64,000 nt of DNA from Lantana camara (GCA_037501455.1 CM074863.1:55595501-55659500); one strand, 5' to 3'. Counted from the first letter of the stretch, positions 37,081 to 49,441 are shown. Numbers and translations: made by a program. The notes: generated by a model not told the origin, from the sequence alone.

Positions 37081-37395
37081 CGCGAGTCGTGGGATAGCTA
37101 GTGGAGCTTATTAGTTCTTAGTTACCTAATTGATCATTTCTAATGATCAATATTTCGTGGTTAATTTTGGCAAGGGCGATGTCCGCGAGTCGTGGGTCGT
37201 TCGAACTATGTTTTGATCATGATCTTATGATTGATGGGTCTAGCTTAACGCCTAAGTAAATATGGATGTCGCACGAGTCGTGGGTCCATATTGAAAGATA
37301 GGTGATGCAAAACAATTACTAAGAGTTCTAAAGGTGTTAGAATTGGTAAGTTGTATCTACCTAGGGTTTTACTTAGAATGTCCGCGAGTCGTGGG
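37081..37395 (+). repeat. Dispersed 15-base repeat TCCGCGAGTCGTGGG (four copies)
   Basis: Copies near 37081, 37183, 37270 (variant TCGCACGAGTCGTGGG) and 37381, spaced about 90-110 bases. The word is an imperfect dyad (CCGC/GTGG around GAGTC). The surrounding sequence is not repeated, so it looks like a conserved short motif rather than a tandem repeat. Confidence 0.7.
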
Positions 37396-37639
37396 TTCGA
37401 GGTAAAGTGCTTGGGATCTTAGTACCCATTGGGAAACGTGTTCCTTTTAGATCTTTGAAAAACAGTGGGAGCTACATTAGATTAAAGACCTTATCTTTTG
37501 TATATCGTTATAATTCAGCATGCTCACATTTTCTCTGCTTAGCATTTGGGTTGTAGTTATGTGATTCTTACAATATGAAATGCAAACCCATTCGTATCCA
37601 TCCTTAAGTCAAACAAGTTGACTAAGTCCTAACTAACTC

Positions 37640-40600
37640 TAAAATGGCTTCGGATCCTAAAATTCATTTTAGAATCCGAAAAGAGAAATTGTTCTCTATA
37701 AGGCGAGATTTTCATTTATTTGAAAATTCGTCCCGGGCCAAAAGAGAAGCAACCTGAGGTGAATGGATTTCTCCAAACCACTTAAGAGCAATTGAACTAC
37801 CTCATAGAAATGTTACAAGGTATAACATTATGGAATTATTCGATATTCCAAATGAGGAAACAAGTGCACACGAACAAGGTCTAAAGATCTTATTTGAAGA
37901 TCTTATGGTCTCGATCATCAACCGAGAAAAGAGTTCTCAATGCACTGATTGCTTACATCGCTTCCACCATCATTCAAACCCTTTATGCTCAACTAGAATG
38001 ATGCTAATGTAGCATAGTTAATCATTTAGTTGATAATGGTTGAGAACATCCTTAAGAAGGAATAAAAGGTTGAGATGGTTAATTCTTCTTCTAAACTCCC
38101 TAAGTTAAAGGCTTGAACGCCTAAAGAAGAAGAAACCCTTAAGAGCCCAATGGAGAGGCATGTAAGGGGTACGCCCAAAAGAAACTAGAGATCAAATTGG
38201 ATGTTTGCTTCTATGGTAGGAAATAAGGACTTTGAAAGGGAACTGCATAGAGTATGAGTACTCTGAAATGTTACCTCGTTTAGTAATTCTACTAGGAATA
38301 GAATTCACTAGTCTTGAGTCAATTCTGCATAATCCGTTGTGGAAAGACTCAAGGCACTAATGTTCTGAACATACAAGGAGATAACAAAAGTAAGTGAGAT
38401 GACAAAGCTTCGAATTACTTTGGAACGTTGAGACATAAAAGGATTAGCAAGTTAGACATCTTAGGATCATTTTACGAAAATGAACCTAGAGACTTAATTT
38501 CCTATGAATCCTGTCTTGAAGGGAAACGTTCCCGAGACATAGTTTGGGTGAAACGTGGAACGTGCCAAAATTCTAGTGGATTTCGATCCACGCTGATGAG
38601 TGTAAGATGCTTAATGTAAGCACTAGATACAATCGTCAGTTTAATCATTATGAATGAATGTACTTGTTGAAGTACAAATTCGAAACTTATATGAAATTCT
38701 TAGAATTTCAAAAGGAGGTTAGGAACCGAAGTAGTCATAAGTTATAGGTAAATCAATATGATCGAGATAGCCAATATCTTAGTAACTAATTCCTTAGTCA
38801 TCTTAGAGATAATAGGATTATCTCTCAGTAAACTAATTCGAGAACACCTTAGTGTTTCCGAATGAGGGAATGAAACCTAATGCAACATGGTCCATTCCAT
38901 AGCAAGCTTTACTGACTTATAATCATTCTAGGAATAAACTCCCAGAATATGCAGTTAGAGATTTTGAATTTAGTACCTTCCAAAATCAGTCCTTTAGTTG
39001 CACTATGCAATGTGGCATATTAAATTCCCTAATTATTCTTATCCAAGAATTTAGTAGAATCCTCTTAAGTGAAGAGGATAGTGGGAGATAAGTTTGAAAT
39101 GAGTTCAAGTTTATACAACGATATTGAATATCGTTTCTGCAATTCCCTTAAACAAAGGTTGTTTGTCTCAAGGAATGTATCTTTCTTAAGGAATCGTTCC
39201 TATAGAAGAAGAGAGGCAAGCAAGCAGACCTCAAAGAAATTTGAGGATAAATATCCACGCCACATATAGAAGAAACGAGCCCATCTGATAAAATTTAGCC
39301 AAATTTTAGAGTATGTACACGTATGAAACCCTTCTTTTAAGACGTGATTAGAACGCATTCCTAGATAGCCAAGAGGAGACACTGTCAGATTTGGAATCTG
39401 AGTAGTGTAAGCAAGCCTTGAAATCCAATATGGATTCCATATACTCAAACCAAGTTTTGACCTTAGTTGATCCACCTGATAGGATCAAGCTCGTGGAGCT
39501 TCGAGTGAATGAAAGCATTACAACATTCTTAACGGTTGAAATGCAAAAGTTCATTTGGATTGTGTTTACCACATCCTCATATTCTGACTATGAGATATGA
39601 TAAATCAATATGAGAACTATCTTGTTCAATATGAGATTGAAAGAGACTGAAATAAGGTATTTCTATAAATCTCATACTCAGTGGGAGTATGCATAAGGTA
39701 TGCAAATCCCTAAAGTCAATCTGTGGATTGATAAAGGCTTCTAGGAGTTAGACAATTCGATTCCATAGGATAGTCAAATCGTTTGACACAAATGGAAGTC
39801 GAATAAGTCTCAAAAGTGTACATAGGAAAGTTAGTGATGTAAGAGTCAATTTTTGGTTCTTTAGAAAAACGACATCCTTCTCATTAGGAATTTCAAGGAT
39901 GACGTGAAAGTTACCAGTTCTTGTTTAAGAAACAATTTGACATGAAAGATTTTAGTGATTATCCTAAATTCTCGACATTCAGATCTAAGAGCATAAACGG
40001 ATTATCACAAAATGAGTACATGACCACGGTACTAAAAGGAGTTTAGTATGGACAATGGAACATCTTTTTGAAGAGTATGTGTCCTAAGATAACTTTAAGA
40101 AAGTTAGAATGTCCAAAATCCCTTTAAGTGAAAGGGTGCATAATGTATGAAAAGTTATGTACAAAATTAGATATGGCGCAACACTAAGCGTAGTGGACCG
40201 AATCTAATATGACCTCAGAGAAGGTCATTAGATTTCTGTAAAGGATATCCTCAGAGTACTTGAGAAGAAATGAGGATATGTATTAGTTTACAGAGCCCAA
40301 AAGATCTTGTTGTTAGAAGGATATTTGATGTAACCGTTCATCAAACATAGATGATTATGAAATCATTGAAAGGATACAACTTCTACCAGAATGGTAATGC
40401 AATGTGTTGGAAAGGGGTTCCAAGGACGGACATTGCAAAACTCGACTATCGCAGTTGAGAACTTAGTCGTATTATATAACGCTGAGTTAAGTGTTTGGGT
40501 AAGAAACTCCATCTAACTGGTTAGATGAAGTTCCTAGCATGAAACAACTTCTTTATCATATTGTATGATAAAATGGATGGTTGCTCAAGTAAGAGAACCA

Positions 40601-40796
40601 AGACCTCACCAAGAGACTGAACACGTGATTACGAATCACTTTATAAGGAAAAGGTGTTTCCTAAGAGATGTGTAAACAAGAGGGTCACATCAGCAGAGAA
40701 TATAGCAGATCCACTTTGGAAACGCCCAAAGTCAATAGGCTCTCAAAGTGCATCTTGAGAAGATGGGACTTAGAGTACCTAAATGGCTTTTACGGG
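37640..40796 (+). pseudogene. Decayed copia gag-pol of element I
   Basis: Pieces recognisable in order: a gag-like segment around 37800-38010 (RYNIMELF), a pre-integrase segment at 38428-38619 (HKRISKL ... YESCLEGK), the RT N-terminal block at 39418-39500 (KSNMDSIYSNQVLTLVDPPD), and RNase H near 40160-40200 (ATLSVV) and 40680-40720 (RVTSAENIADPL). No segment longer than about 65 codons is open. No integrase or RT catalytic motif could be read. The element cannot encode its own enzymes and was presumably moved in trans. Confidence 0.75.
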
Positions 40797-40808
40797 CAAG
40801 TGGGAGAT
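40797..40808 (+). other. Polypurine tract of copia I
   Basis: CAAGTGGGAGAT immediately before TGTTAGG, the classic copia PPT. Confidence 0.92.
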
Positions 40809-43032
40809 TGTTAGGAATAGTGCCCTAGAAAGCCGATTCGACGTAATCCGTTTTGGGACTTTCCTAGTATCACAGACAATCTTTGAATAATATACGATTG
40901 ATTAATATCATAGGCAAACACTTCTTTATATGCTCTTGTTTGGTATGCGTTTACTTTAGCTGTGCATGTATGAGAACTCCCCTAATCCTGATGACTTTAG
41001 GACTCTACCATTTAGGTGAAATGGTTCATGAAACGAGCCCTATATCACATAAGTCATGATTAGTAAAACACTCCAAGCCGATGAGTCCTACAGACAGTGG
41101 GAGTGTCAACCTGACTCCTCTAAGGCTTGCTTGTGGGATCACGCCCTTAAGAAGGACCACCTTCTTTCATGGAGGTGCAAAGTGTATAGTTGATACGTGC
41201 GTGATACATGAGGGTGCTTACTTCAATAAGTAAGTTCACTGAGGTGCCCCTCGTGAGAAGATTCCTAAATGGGAAAGGAAGTTTCTATTTCAGGAAATGG
41301 AAACTTCCAGATTAGGAAATATCTCACGAGTCATTGATGTGATTAATTGATCCTTAGACTTGAGGTTCCATGTCACTTTATGAGTTAACTCTGTAGTCTT
41401 TGGTATAAGCTTTAAAGGGTGTCACCTTAGACAACTGATTCAAGGCTTATGCTGGGGCTGCACAAGTGACTCATGAAAGTGAATGAGAATCAAGAAAGGA
41501 CCTACACTTGCATATGCAAGGTGATCTCTTATTGTGTAAGTCATTCATATGCCATATGGAGTCCTTGGCCAAGGCAGTAGATCAAGACATCAAGAAAAGG
41601 GTTTCTTGGATTGAGATCAAATGGATATGAAACGCACTTAGCTTTAAGACTAGTTTAGTAGGGTTCTAATTATTCCCTTACCCTAGATCTTGGTTGAGAG
41701 ATAGTAAGTAGGAGGATTGTATCTCACATGAATCAATGACTTAAAGGTTCTGTCGAATCCGAACATTCCAATTCAGCTAGGGGTTAAACACCTGTTGCTA
41801 GACTATGGTCGTTTAATCTGTGGACTAATTAATTAATTAGTGAATTAATTAATTAGGGTCACTGCTAATTGAATTGAGAACCTAGAGGGTCACACACAAC
41901 AACTTGGTTACATGAGTTGAGGCTTTAAAATGATTAAACGAGTTAATCGGGCCAAGAGGGTTCCACACGTGTGGGTCATATATTGTATATATATATTAAA
42001 TAATTAATTTGTTAATTATTTAATAGACTTTGGTTTAATTTTGAATTAAAAAGAAAGTCTTATTTTGGAGAAAAATAATCTAGTTAATTAATTGTGAATT
42101 AATTAATTAGATAAAATAAGTTATTTATTTTAAATTATTCAAGTATAAAATTATCCAAAAATAGTTTGGATATTTTACCTCTCTTGAAAGTTGATTTGAA
42201 TTAGAATTCAAAGTCAAAGTCAAAATTACTTGATGATCAAGTAATAGGAGAGAGAGAGACCAAAATCCTAGCCCATTAAGGACTAGGAATTTTCGGTCCT
42301 CCCCTTCTTATAAATAGAGGAGCTCGAGCTCCCCTTAGAGCTAATCGAGAATTCTTTTGGTTCATGTGTTGAACACCATCCTTTCTCCAAGATAAACGAA
42401 ACCCTAGGTTAAGCCTAAACACTAACTAGAGAACTAGCATTCTTACTAGTTAGATTGTAGCCAAGTTGGTGGACTATCTCTAGAGAGCTTCAAGTTAGAA
42501 GTTTTGAAGATTCGAGCTTTACCAAAAAGTGGGGATCAAGCAAAACGATCAGAAGGGATGATGAAACGATTCTGAACCCAACATGAAACAAGTGAAAAAA
42601 TCGAACCAAAGAAGATGGCGAAAACCGTTCGTCCATATCCTGAAGGATGAATTTTTTCACGAGGGTTTTGTGACTGGCAGTTTTCTACTTTCGTAAAACT
42701 GGTTTTCGAAGGGAGTTTCAATCATGCTTTTCTCGTTTCATGTTTCTTTCTTTATGTTATATTGTTAAGAACTTCCCTAACATGATTTGAATCTAGGTTG
42801 GTGTGGATTGTTATCCCTACAATGGATTCTGAAGTAGAAAGAGACTTTCGAGGAACGGGTTGCCATTACCGCATGAAGCGCGTTTGAGGGCGGCTCAAAA
42901 CGTGTCAAGAAAGCTACTACCCAAGTGAGTTTCTTGATCTCTACGAATTTGGATACACGATTGCGAGTCCAAGATCCTTTTGTTGGGAAATTTTTTTAAA
43001 TTCCGCTGCTTTCTGATTCGTGTTTTCCAACA
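40809..43032 (+). repeat. 3' LTR of copia I
   Basis: 2224 bp. About 35 substitutions and one deletion of about 60 bases relative to the 5' LTR (by eye). TATA box TATAAATA at 42308-42315. Confidence 0.9.
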
Positions 43033-44139
43033 CCCTGTGCACTTCTCCACCAATGGGAGACTTAGTTCTCCTATGCCGACGGAGCGCATTTTGGCTCGCC
43101 GTCGAAGGAACCGGGCGGGATCCTCCGGTTCACATGTTTCATTCTGTGGTGGGTTGAGAGGGGCACCTCTCTTCCCCAAACAGTGTGGAGGTGGGATTGA
43201 TTTATGATTCGTTTTGTGTTTCGCTTCGTCTTTGTTTCTGGAGTAAGTGTGTTCTGTCTGTCGGTCTGTCATAAGTTCGTGAAACGGGGGTAGATTGTTA
43301 AATTAAGATAAAAATTGATATACCTTTAAGTTAATAAGATATGCTCCGATATGTGTGTTAAGTCTGTCTGAATCTGAGTTGTGCCTTAAGAAAATTTTGA
43401 TTTAAGATTTGTTTGGTCTGTTTGATAAGTCTCCCTATATGTATATTATCACGGGAAAATGTTTTGGCGTGCAAAAACTAACCCCGGGTTCACGAACGTC
43501 GCTTCTTCTTTGTGCTTTGCTCTATATATATGTATAGTGTGCGTGTGTCAGCCCCTCGCTCAGTCTTTGGACTGACCCCTCCCCGTTTATGTTTTTAGTT
43601 GCAGGTTCAGGTCGTTGGAGTTCGTGCTAGGCGGCGGTGTGTCGTGTCTGTCGAGTCTGTGTCTGTTCGTTTAAGTTTGATAAGTATTTTATTCTAATTT
43701 ATGATTCGTAAATTCTGTATAAGATATGTTCTGTGCAGGTTGGAATCTATGATTTGAATGTTTGGAATTCGGGACAGGTTAGGACAGGTGCTTGGATTAG
43801 TTGAACCCGTTTCGTGTATGATTGTTCGGGACAGGATAGGACAGGTTCTATCATTTAGCTGAACCCGTGTAGTTGATTTTGATGTGTGCTGGTTGCTGTC
43901 ATACTTTTGTATGAAAAGTTTTTGTAAGTTCGCATTTCGTGCTACTTCCGCTGTCATGTTTTGCATATTTTCTTTTGTACAGGGTTAGACACCGCCTAGC
44001 TAGTGCGTGTGTTTTTGTTTGTCACCCGTTCGCTGTGACTTGGTGCGTGTTCGGACCTTCCATTTCGTACGCGTGTCGGGTCATAGTGCGGGGGATGTGT
44101 CGCCTCACGTGCGGGGTGTTACATCTATAAGGTTCCTCC

Positions 44140-46231
44140 ACACACAAAACACAACACACGACTCAGACCCAGACTTAAACAACCCCAAAGAGACGCACGG
44201 CAAATGCAATCACACAAACAGGGATCAAATGCCTAGCAATTATTTGCAGAAGAAACATTACATAATTTAATCAAATCATATTATTCATTTATCACACAAA
44301 CAATTCATGGATTGTATAACAAATTTAATTAACAAAGTTTACTTAATTCCTTTCAAGCAAATTCACGTAGCACCTTTCATACAATTGACACATATTAATA
44401 AATCAAATAATTCATAATAGCATGCTTCCTAATTCATACAAATTTCACGAGGTTACAAATCAAATTCTAACCTTACTCAATTCATACAATTCATATTTTA
44501 CATATTAGATTTAATTACTAAGGTTTACCAATTCAAATTAAACAATTCATACTTTTCCAGAAATTACACAAACACCCCCTCTTAAATTAAACAATTAACA
44601 AATTCAACAAACCAAAATCAAATTGCAAATCAAGACGTTCAAATATATCAAATTATATTTCATACAATCATTTCATATACATTGAAGTACAATTCGATCG
44701 GCAAGTCAAGTATATCGCATTAAAATCACAATTAGAAACAATAATTAAATAATCACAATTATACAAATAAATTCACAGAAAATAAACCGAGTGTCCGATT
44801 GACGAACGGAAACTGGTGATGGACTCACCACAACGAGGCGGACGAGCTGTCCGAAGCCCGCCGGAACTCCGCCGCCGGAGCCGCCGGAATAGTGGTCGGC
44901 CGCCGTTCGGCCGCCGCCGGAACGTGCCTGAAAAATCCCGAAAAATCACCCGTGCAAGGATTCATCGTGCTCAATCCAATTCCTCGATCAATTTCTGCAA
45001 ATTCCAAGCCAATTGTCTCCAATTTCAGATCCAACAATACGAAAACCCTAAAATCTTCAAACTTCAATTACTTTCAAACCGGTGAACCAAAATGAGATCC
45101 GAAAGAGGCATCGGCTTACCCGTGACGAGCTTTATGAAAGCCCTAAGTTTTCTCGCCGGAAAAATCCCCGGAGGTGGCACCGCCGTTGAACCGCCGCTGA
45201 GCCACCGCGATCCACCACCAATCGGCAAAATCAGGAGTCGCGTGATCAGATTCCACTAGTTTTCGTCATTTCGAACAACTTTCGTGAAGGGCCCGAGGCC
45301 AAAAGATGGCCGAAAAAGGTCCCCGTTGGCCGTGGAAGTTTCTGCCGCCGCACACCTCCCCGGAACCACCACCTACGGCCAAAATTGGGTGAAAAGGATG
45401 CCGAAAATGGACTCGGGAGGTCGGAAAACCTTGGCAAACACTAACCTTCGCCGGAAAAAGCTGCCAAAACGGCGGAAACCGCCGCTGCTACAGTAGCGCC
45501 GCCGCCTGCGCCCACTTCAGGTGGCGCGTGAGCCTTCCTCGCCGCCCCAATGGCGGCGCCGCCTACACAGAAGGAAACGACGGGAACTCCCCTCACCAGG
45601 ACTGGGGCGCGTGTCGCCGGAAGACAGCCGGAAGCCGCCGCGAACGGGCGGCGAATCAGCAGCTCCACCACCCCTGCCTGCGAGTCTAAAATATGGCGAT
45701 ATCTCCGCCGTCACTCGTCGGTTGGCCGAGTTCTTGGTACGGTTGTGACCGCGTCGTCGAGCTCATCGAAATGGACTATTGGTTCATCGAAATCCGTCGA
45801 GAAACGAGCGAGTTTGAGTAGTGAGTGAAAACACACCGTGAGTGTGTATGAATAGTGACCGAATCGCGGGAGAAGAGAGAGAGCTGAGTCTGCTGCGTTT
45901 TTGGCACGAAAAGCGAGAATCCGGGTATATATCTCGGGTCCTCGCACGCGAAAATGATCGGGAGGAAGGGCTAACGACGTCAGAATAGGGAAAACTCAGA
46001 GTCTACGGACTCGTCTCGATGCCCCGAATGCGTTGAAGGGGTCGAAAAGGTCGAAAACTCGATCGAACAAGAAATGACTGAAAAACTCCTAAAAAGAGAA
46101 AATTACAAAGGGACCCCTAAACTCTAAAAGAGTTCAAAATAGGGCCACGAAAAATATAAAATCACATAATTAAACACATAAAAGGGTTAAAACGTGGCGT
46201 ACCTCATAAATCGGACGAGCGGGATGTTACA
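44140..46231 (-). repeat. Inverted LTR 5' part at the right end of G
   Basis: Reverse complement of 30465 to about 32540, giving a 2.1-kb inverted repeat around copia I. The junction is at 44132-44145: after TCTATAAG comes GTTCCTCCACAC, which I could not match elsewhere, then the inverted copy. It includes the GC-rich leader and a donor-like signal on the minus strand near 45110. Paired ORFs here mirror those at 30862-31866 and are not independent genes. Confidence 0.8.
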
Positions 46232-46236
46232 GAACC

Positions 46237-47811
46237 AAAACCTACAAACTGAAAAGTTGAAAGGAGAGGGTCAGTCCACCGATTGTGTGAGGGGGCTAAC
46301 GCACACCCACACACGTATAGATATAGAGCAAAGCACATAAAAAACAAAAGATTATGAACCGGGATAGGGTTTTACATACCAAAGTCATTTTCGAAACAAA
46401 CTTGTACTTATACTTAACAAAATAAAGCAAACTTAATGTGATCGTATCATAAAATAAGAGAAAGCTCCTATCCCGTTTACGAGTCTTACTCTAACTCCCC
46501 AATTATTAACATACGTATTAAAACAGAAAACATAAATCGTAAATCAATCCAACCCGAATAACATGTAGCTCGGGGAGCAAACCCTCACTACTCTTACCAA
46601 TGCACAAGGGGTAGCTAACCCACATTATGCTTCAAGCACCACGCCTCCTCAACCTCCAAGAGCTGCGCGTAAGTAATTCAAATGGGAATCGTGCACAAGC
46701 TTAGCCCAATGGCCCTTGCCATCCCGGGCGTCCTTACCCACAATTCCTTGGGCCCGACCAATCTGAAAAGAATATAACATACCAGAACTGGCTACATCTT
46801 ATACTTGTCAAATTATAACTTACATACCTTATTGGAGCATACCTTACCTTGCAACTCAGCATATGCTATAGACGTATCTCTCCGTGTCATCCAAATCCGT
46901 AGCTAGCTTGAATACACACGATTTGGAGCATAGCCTCGTTGTAAAACATTTTCAAGCTCACATATGGTCGTACATATAGTTCAAAACATTTAATCTTATG
47001 ACAAGATCATAAACGTATCTCTTATATAAATATAATAGTATAGTCACATGCGGGCTTCAAAACGAGTACATAAGGTTTTAGGTCGTATTAACTAAAAAGA
47101 AAACAAACCTAAACCTCACCTTTTACCAAAAGTACCCACAGATGAGCGTTGACAACCAAGAAGAAGCTAAATGGTGGAACCAACACCCCTCGAACTCAAA
47201 TCTGAGACAAAGAAACACGAACTCATGACTTAGACTCGATCATGAACCAGTTAGACATACGGCAATGCATACGAATGTAAGTGGATGCAATGTGAGTCAC
47301 ATATGTATTACTTAAAGCATATAGTTCATAACTCGGAAATCACGTATCAAAGGAAGCCATAAATGTAATACATTACACATAACATATAGTATAACACGTA
47401 TACAATGCGTATCAGTCATAACAATGCAAAACAAATGAGCATAAGAATCAAAGAAGGAAGAAAAATCACATGCGCATACAAGGTAGGGGCTAACGGGCGT
47501 TAGCTCCAAGCATGCATAAAACTGTTAATGCCCGTTAACTGGTACAGGTGCATTTCCTCCACAGTTAACGACCGTTACCGCTGCCCATGATCACAGGCAG
47601 TAACCCCCGTTACTCAGGGCAGGAGCAAGAGTTCTCCAAGGCTGGAGGAGGTAACGGGCGTTACCTCCAAAAGGAACAAACGCCTTAAAAATAATCTCAG
47701 CTGGAACAGTCGTCCAGGCCACAATCTGACATGCATTCCTGACTAGGACACAAAAAGCTCTAAACTAATCCCGGCCGGGACCCCATATCAGACAGTCACA
47801 CAGAAGGCTAT
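46237..47811 (-). mobile_element. 5' LTR of element B, remainder
   Basis: Continues 24808-25199 after the G insertion. It carries hairpin 46272-46285, where CAGTC pairs with GATTG through a G-T pair. It aligns with 2112-3559 of the 3' LTR, then diverges after about 47690. It is truncated at 47811 by LTR J; the LTR start is not seen. Confidence 0.75.
47489..47668. repeat. Palindrome cluster in B 5' LTR
   Basis: Same cluster as 3382-3558 but with the last palindrome uninterrupted: arms GGAGGTAACG (47647-47656) and CGTTACCTCC (47659-47668), ten perfect pairs around GG. The first palindrome is 47489-47504 (GCTAACG/CGTTAGC). Confidence 0.85.
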
Positions 47812-49423
47812 TGTAACACCCCGTTCGTTCGTCCGTACAGGTACATGCCACGTGTGGGTTTAATTTTCATAATTGCCTTTATTTTTCCTACATTAATTAT
47901 TTATATATTGATATATGCTCATTATTTGATATTTATATGAATTATATGAAATTACTTGGAACTAATTGATTTGAATGTCATAAAAATGCCTAAGTGTTTT
48001 TAGTATTTGAAATCTTGTAATATTTGAATTTTCATGACATGTATTTAATTTTCTAGTATGCTAATTTCTTAAATTATATGAATCTTATTGAATTATAGTT
48101 AATTTGGACTTAATTGAATGAGTTTTAATATTTGAGGACTTAATTGAAAAGAGGCTTTAGGCCTATTTGATACTTTTTGAAAGTTTAGGGACCTATTTGA
48201 AAATAGGACCCCTTGAACTTCTTTAATTTGTCTCTTGAACTACGAACTCGGATTTGAGATCCTTCTATAGTGATGAACTCATTTCAACGATCTGGACCCA
48301 ATGAAATTAACCTCATAATTTTTCAGTGCCGTTTGAACCTCCGACGAAGCTATTTTCAGCCCATTTCTACCAAAATTCAAGAGATGGCCCCACCTTGACT
48401 TATGGAACTGATCTCAGCCTCATTTTGTACCATTTCTCCCTCATTTCTTCCTTGTTTTCACGAGATCTAGCAGCTTTGGAGACAAGGAAGGAAACTCCAC
48501 TATTCATCATCTTCAACCTTCATTTTTGCTCAAGATCTCTTAGCTCCTTTCAATCTTCAACAATCCGAGGTAAGATCCGTGTTCCTTGTGATTTATGCTT
48601 CAATATATGCTCCTTTTTGTGTCTTGAATTCAAGGTTTCATGCATGAAGAGATTAGATGGGTGAATAGTTAGGTTTTCATTCAAATTTTGAATATATGCT
48701 CTTATGTGTTTATCTTAACTTCTAAGCTAGAGAGTGAGTTCATTTATGCTTTTATATCTTGTTTCTTTGCATTAAATACATGGTTGTTGAGTATATTAAC
48801 TTCTACCATTAAAACACTTGAGTTTATAAATGAAAATTGGGGGATTTTGGCATAAATATGAACTGTTGTCATGACTTCATGTTGAACGTGACTATGTTGC
48901 TGATTTTTGGGAGATTTTGCATGAATTTGGTGAACGAAATGCATGGAAAATGATTGGAACTCATGGTGCCCTGTTATATGATAATTTTGCCCTGTTTTCA
49001 TGCATTTTTCAACAACATTAGAATGGTTTTGAGCATGAAAATAGTTGTTGTCATAACCTTGCTGCTGCTGCGTAGTTGTTGTGATTCGGGTACGTTTTCG
49101 CATGAATTCTTGCATGATTTGAAGCTTAAATTTCATGTATATTACTAGCCCAGTTCCTTGGTCAGGTAGCTTGAATTTAACCTTTATTTTGTTGCAAATC
49201 GGATGAGTTTTATGCGGATTGCATACCTGTTGCATTTGTATTGTCAATTTTGTGGCATTTTAAGCATGGTTTTGTGCATGAAATGGCTTGAATTTTTGCA
49301 TGATCTTGGCCTGAAGTTGCTGCTGTTCGTGCCGCCTAATTTTTTCCCCCATGTAGCAGCCCTGCTGCTGCTGTTTTTCCTTCTGTAACAATCTTCCCGT
49401 CCGGGGAGATTTTGTGTTTTATC

Positions 49424-49441
49424 CTTCCCCGGGCGGGGAGG
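49424..49441. repeat. GC palindrome CCCCGGGCGGGG (J)
   Basis: CTTCCCCGGGCGGGGAGG: arms CCCCG/CGGGG around GG, flanked by further pairs. A second, shorter dyad (CCCG/CGGG around TC) is at 49396-49405. Confidence 0.75.

Larger units (their letters stand above)
33069..43032 (+). mobile_element. Element I, Ty1/copia retrotransposon with decayed coding region
   Basis: A 9964-bp element with perfect TSD CCCTG (33064-33068 and 43033-43037), LTRs TGTTAG...CCAACA, PBS 35361-35372 and PPT 40797-40808. LTRs are about 98% identical by eye plus one indel of about 60 bases near 34230-34310. The interior starts with about 2.3 kb of noncoding, hairpin-rich leader. Remnants of gag, pre-integrase, RT and RNase H follow in copia order, but are broken by many stops and shifts. 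Confidence 0.9.
30465..44123 (+). mobile_element. Complete LTR of G (interrupted by copia I)
   Basis: LTR sequence is 30465-33068 and 43038-44123, about 3.69 kb. Start TGTAACATCCCGCTCG, end GCGGGGTGTTACA. GC-rich leader (about 30750-31560) with donor-like CACAG|GTAAGC at 31560. Hairpin 43560-43575 (CAGTC/GACTG, loop TTTG), acceptor TTGCAG|GTT at 43604. Inverted pair 43626-43634 and 43992-44000. Two TTCGGGACAGG...GAACCCG copies lie near 43767 and 43826. It is followed by TCTATAAG, the same eight bases that lie between LTR and PBS at 29266, and then a snap-back. ORFs of 70-190 codons in the GC-rich leader lack any recognised domain. Confidence 0.78.
25200..46231. mobile_element. Element G, rearranged LTR retroelement with two snap-back junctions
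   Basis: 21,032 bp flanked by perfect TSD GAACC (25195-25199 and 46232-46236), ends TGTAACACCCC and GGGATGTTACA. The ends are those of a minus-oriented element: inverted LTR 3' terminus at 25200-25334 and inverted LTR 5' part at about 44145-46231. The middle, however, is plus-oriented: LTR end (25333-29265), PBS, a short interior (29266-30464) and a whole LTR (30465-44123). Nested H and I account for about 13.4 kb, so native G is about 7.6 kb. It has no gag or pol. Because both termini are proper LTR ends with a TSD, the rearrangement may have arisen before or during integration, or by later inversion/conversion. Confidence 0.7.
1737..47811 (-). mobile_element. Element B, non-autonomous LTR retrotransposon (heavily nested)
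   Basis: Minus-strand element with left (3') LTR 1737-15348, PPT 15349-15362, PBS 24788-24799 and right (5') LTR beginning at 24808. Removing nested insertions leaves an LTR of about 3.06 kb and an interior of only about 2.9 kb. The two LTRs match by eye at about 95% over 1737-3559 versus 24808-25199 plus 46232-47670. The interior encodes just one recognisable ORF, a zinc-knuckle gag-like protein, so the element fits a TR-GAG/LARD-type parasite dependent on another element. The 5' LTR is cut by LTR J at 47812, so the outer TSD cannot be checked. The left flank is ACACA. Confidence 0.75.

Noticed and set aside
25200..46231. G as an ordinary solo LTR or a simple inversion
   Set aside because: The plus-oriented interior contains a PBS, PPT and a complete second LTR, and the breakpoints do not complement each other as one inversion requires.
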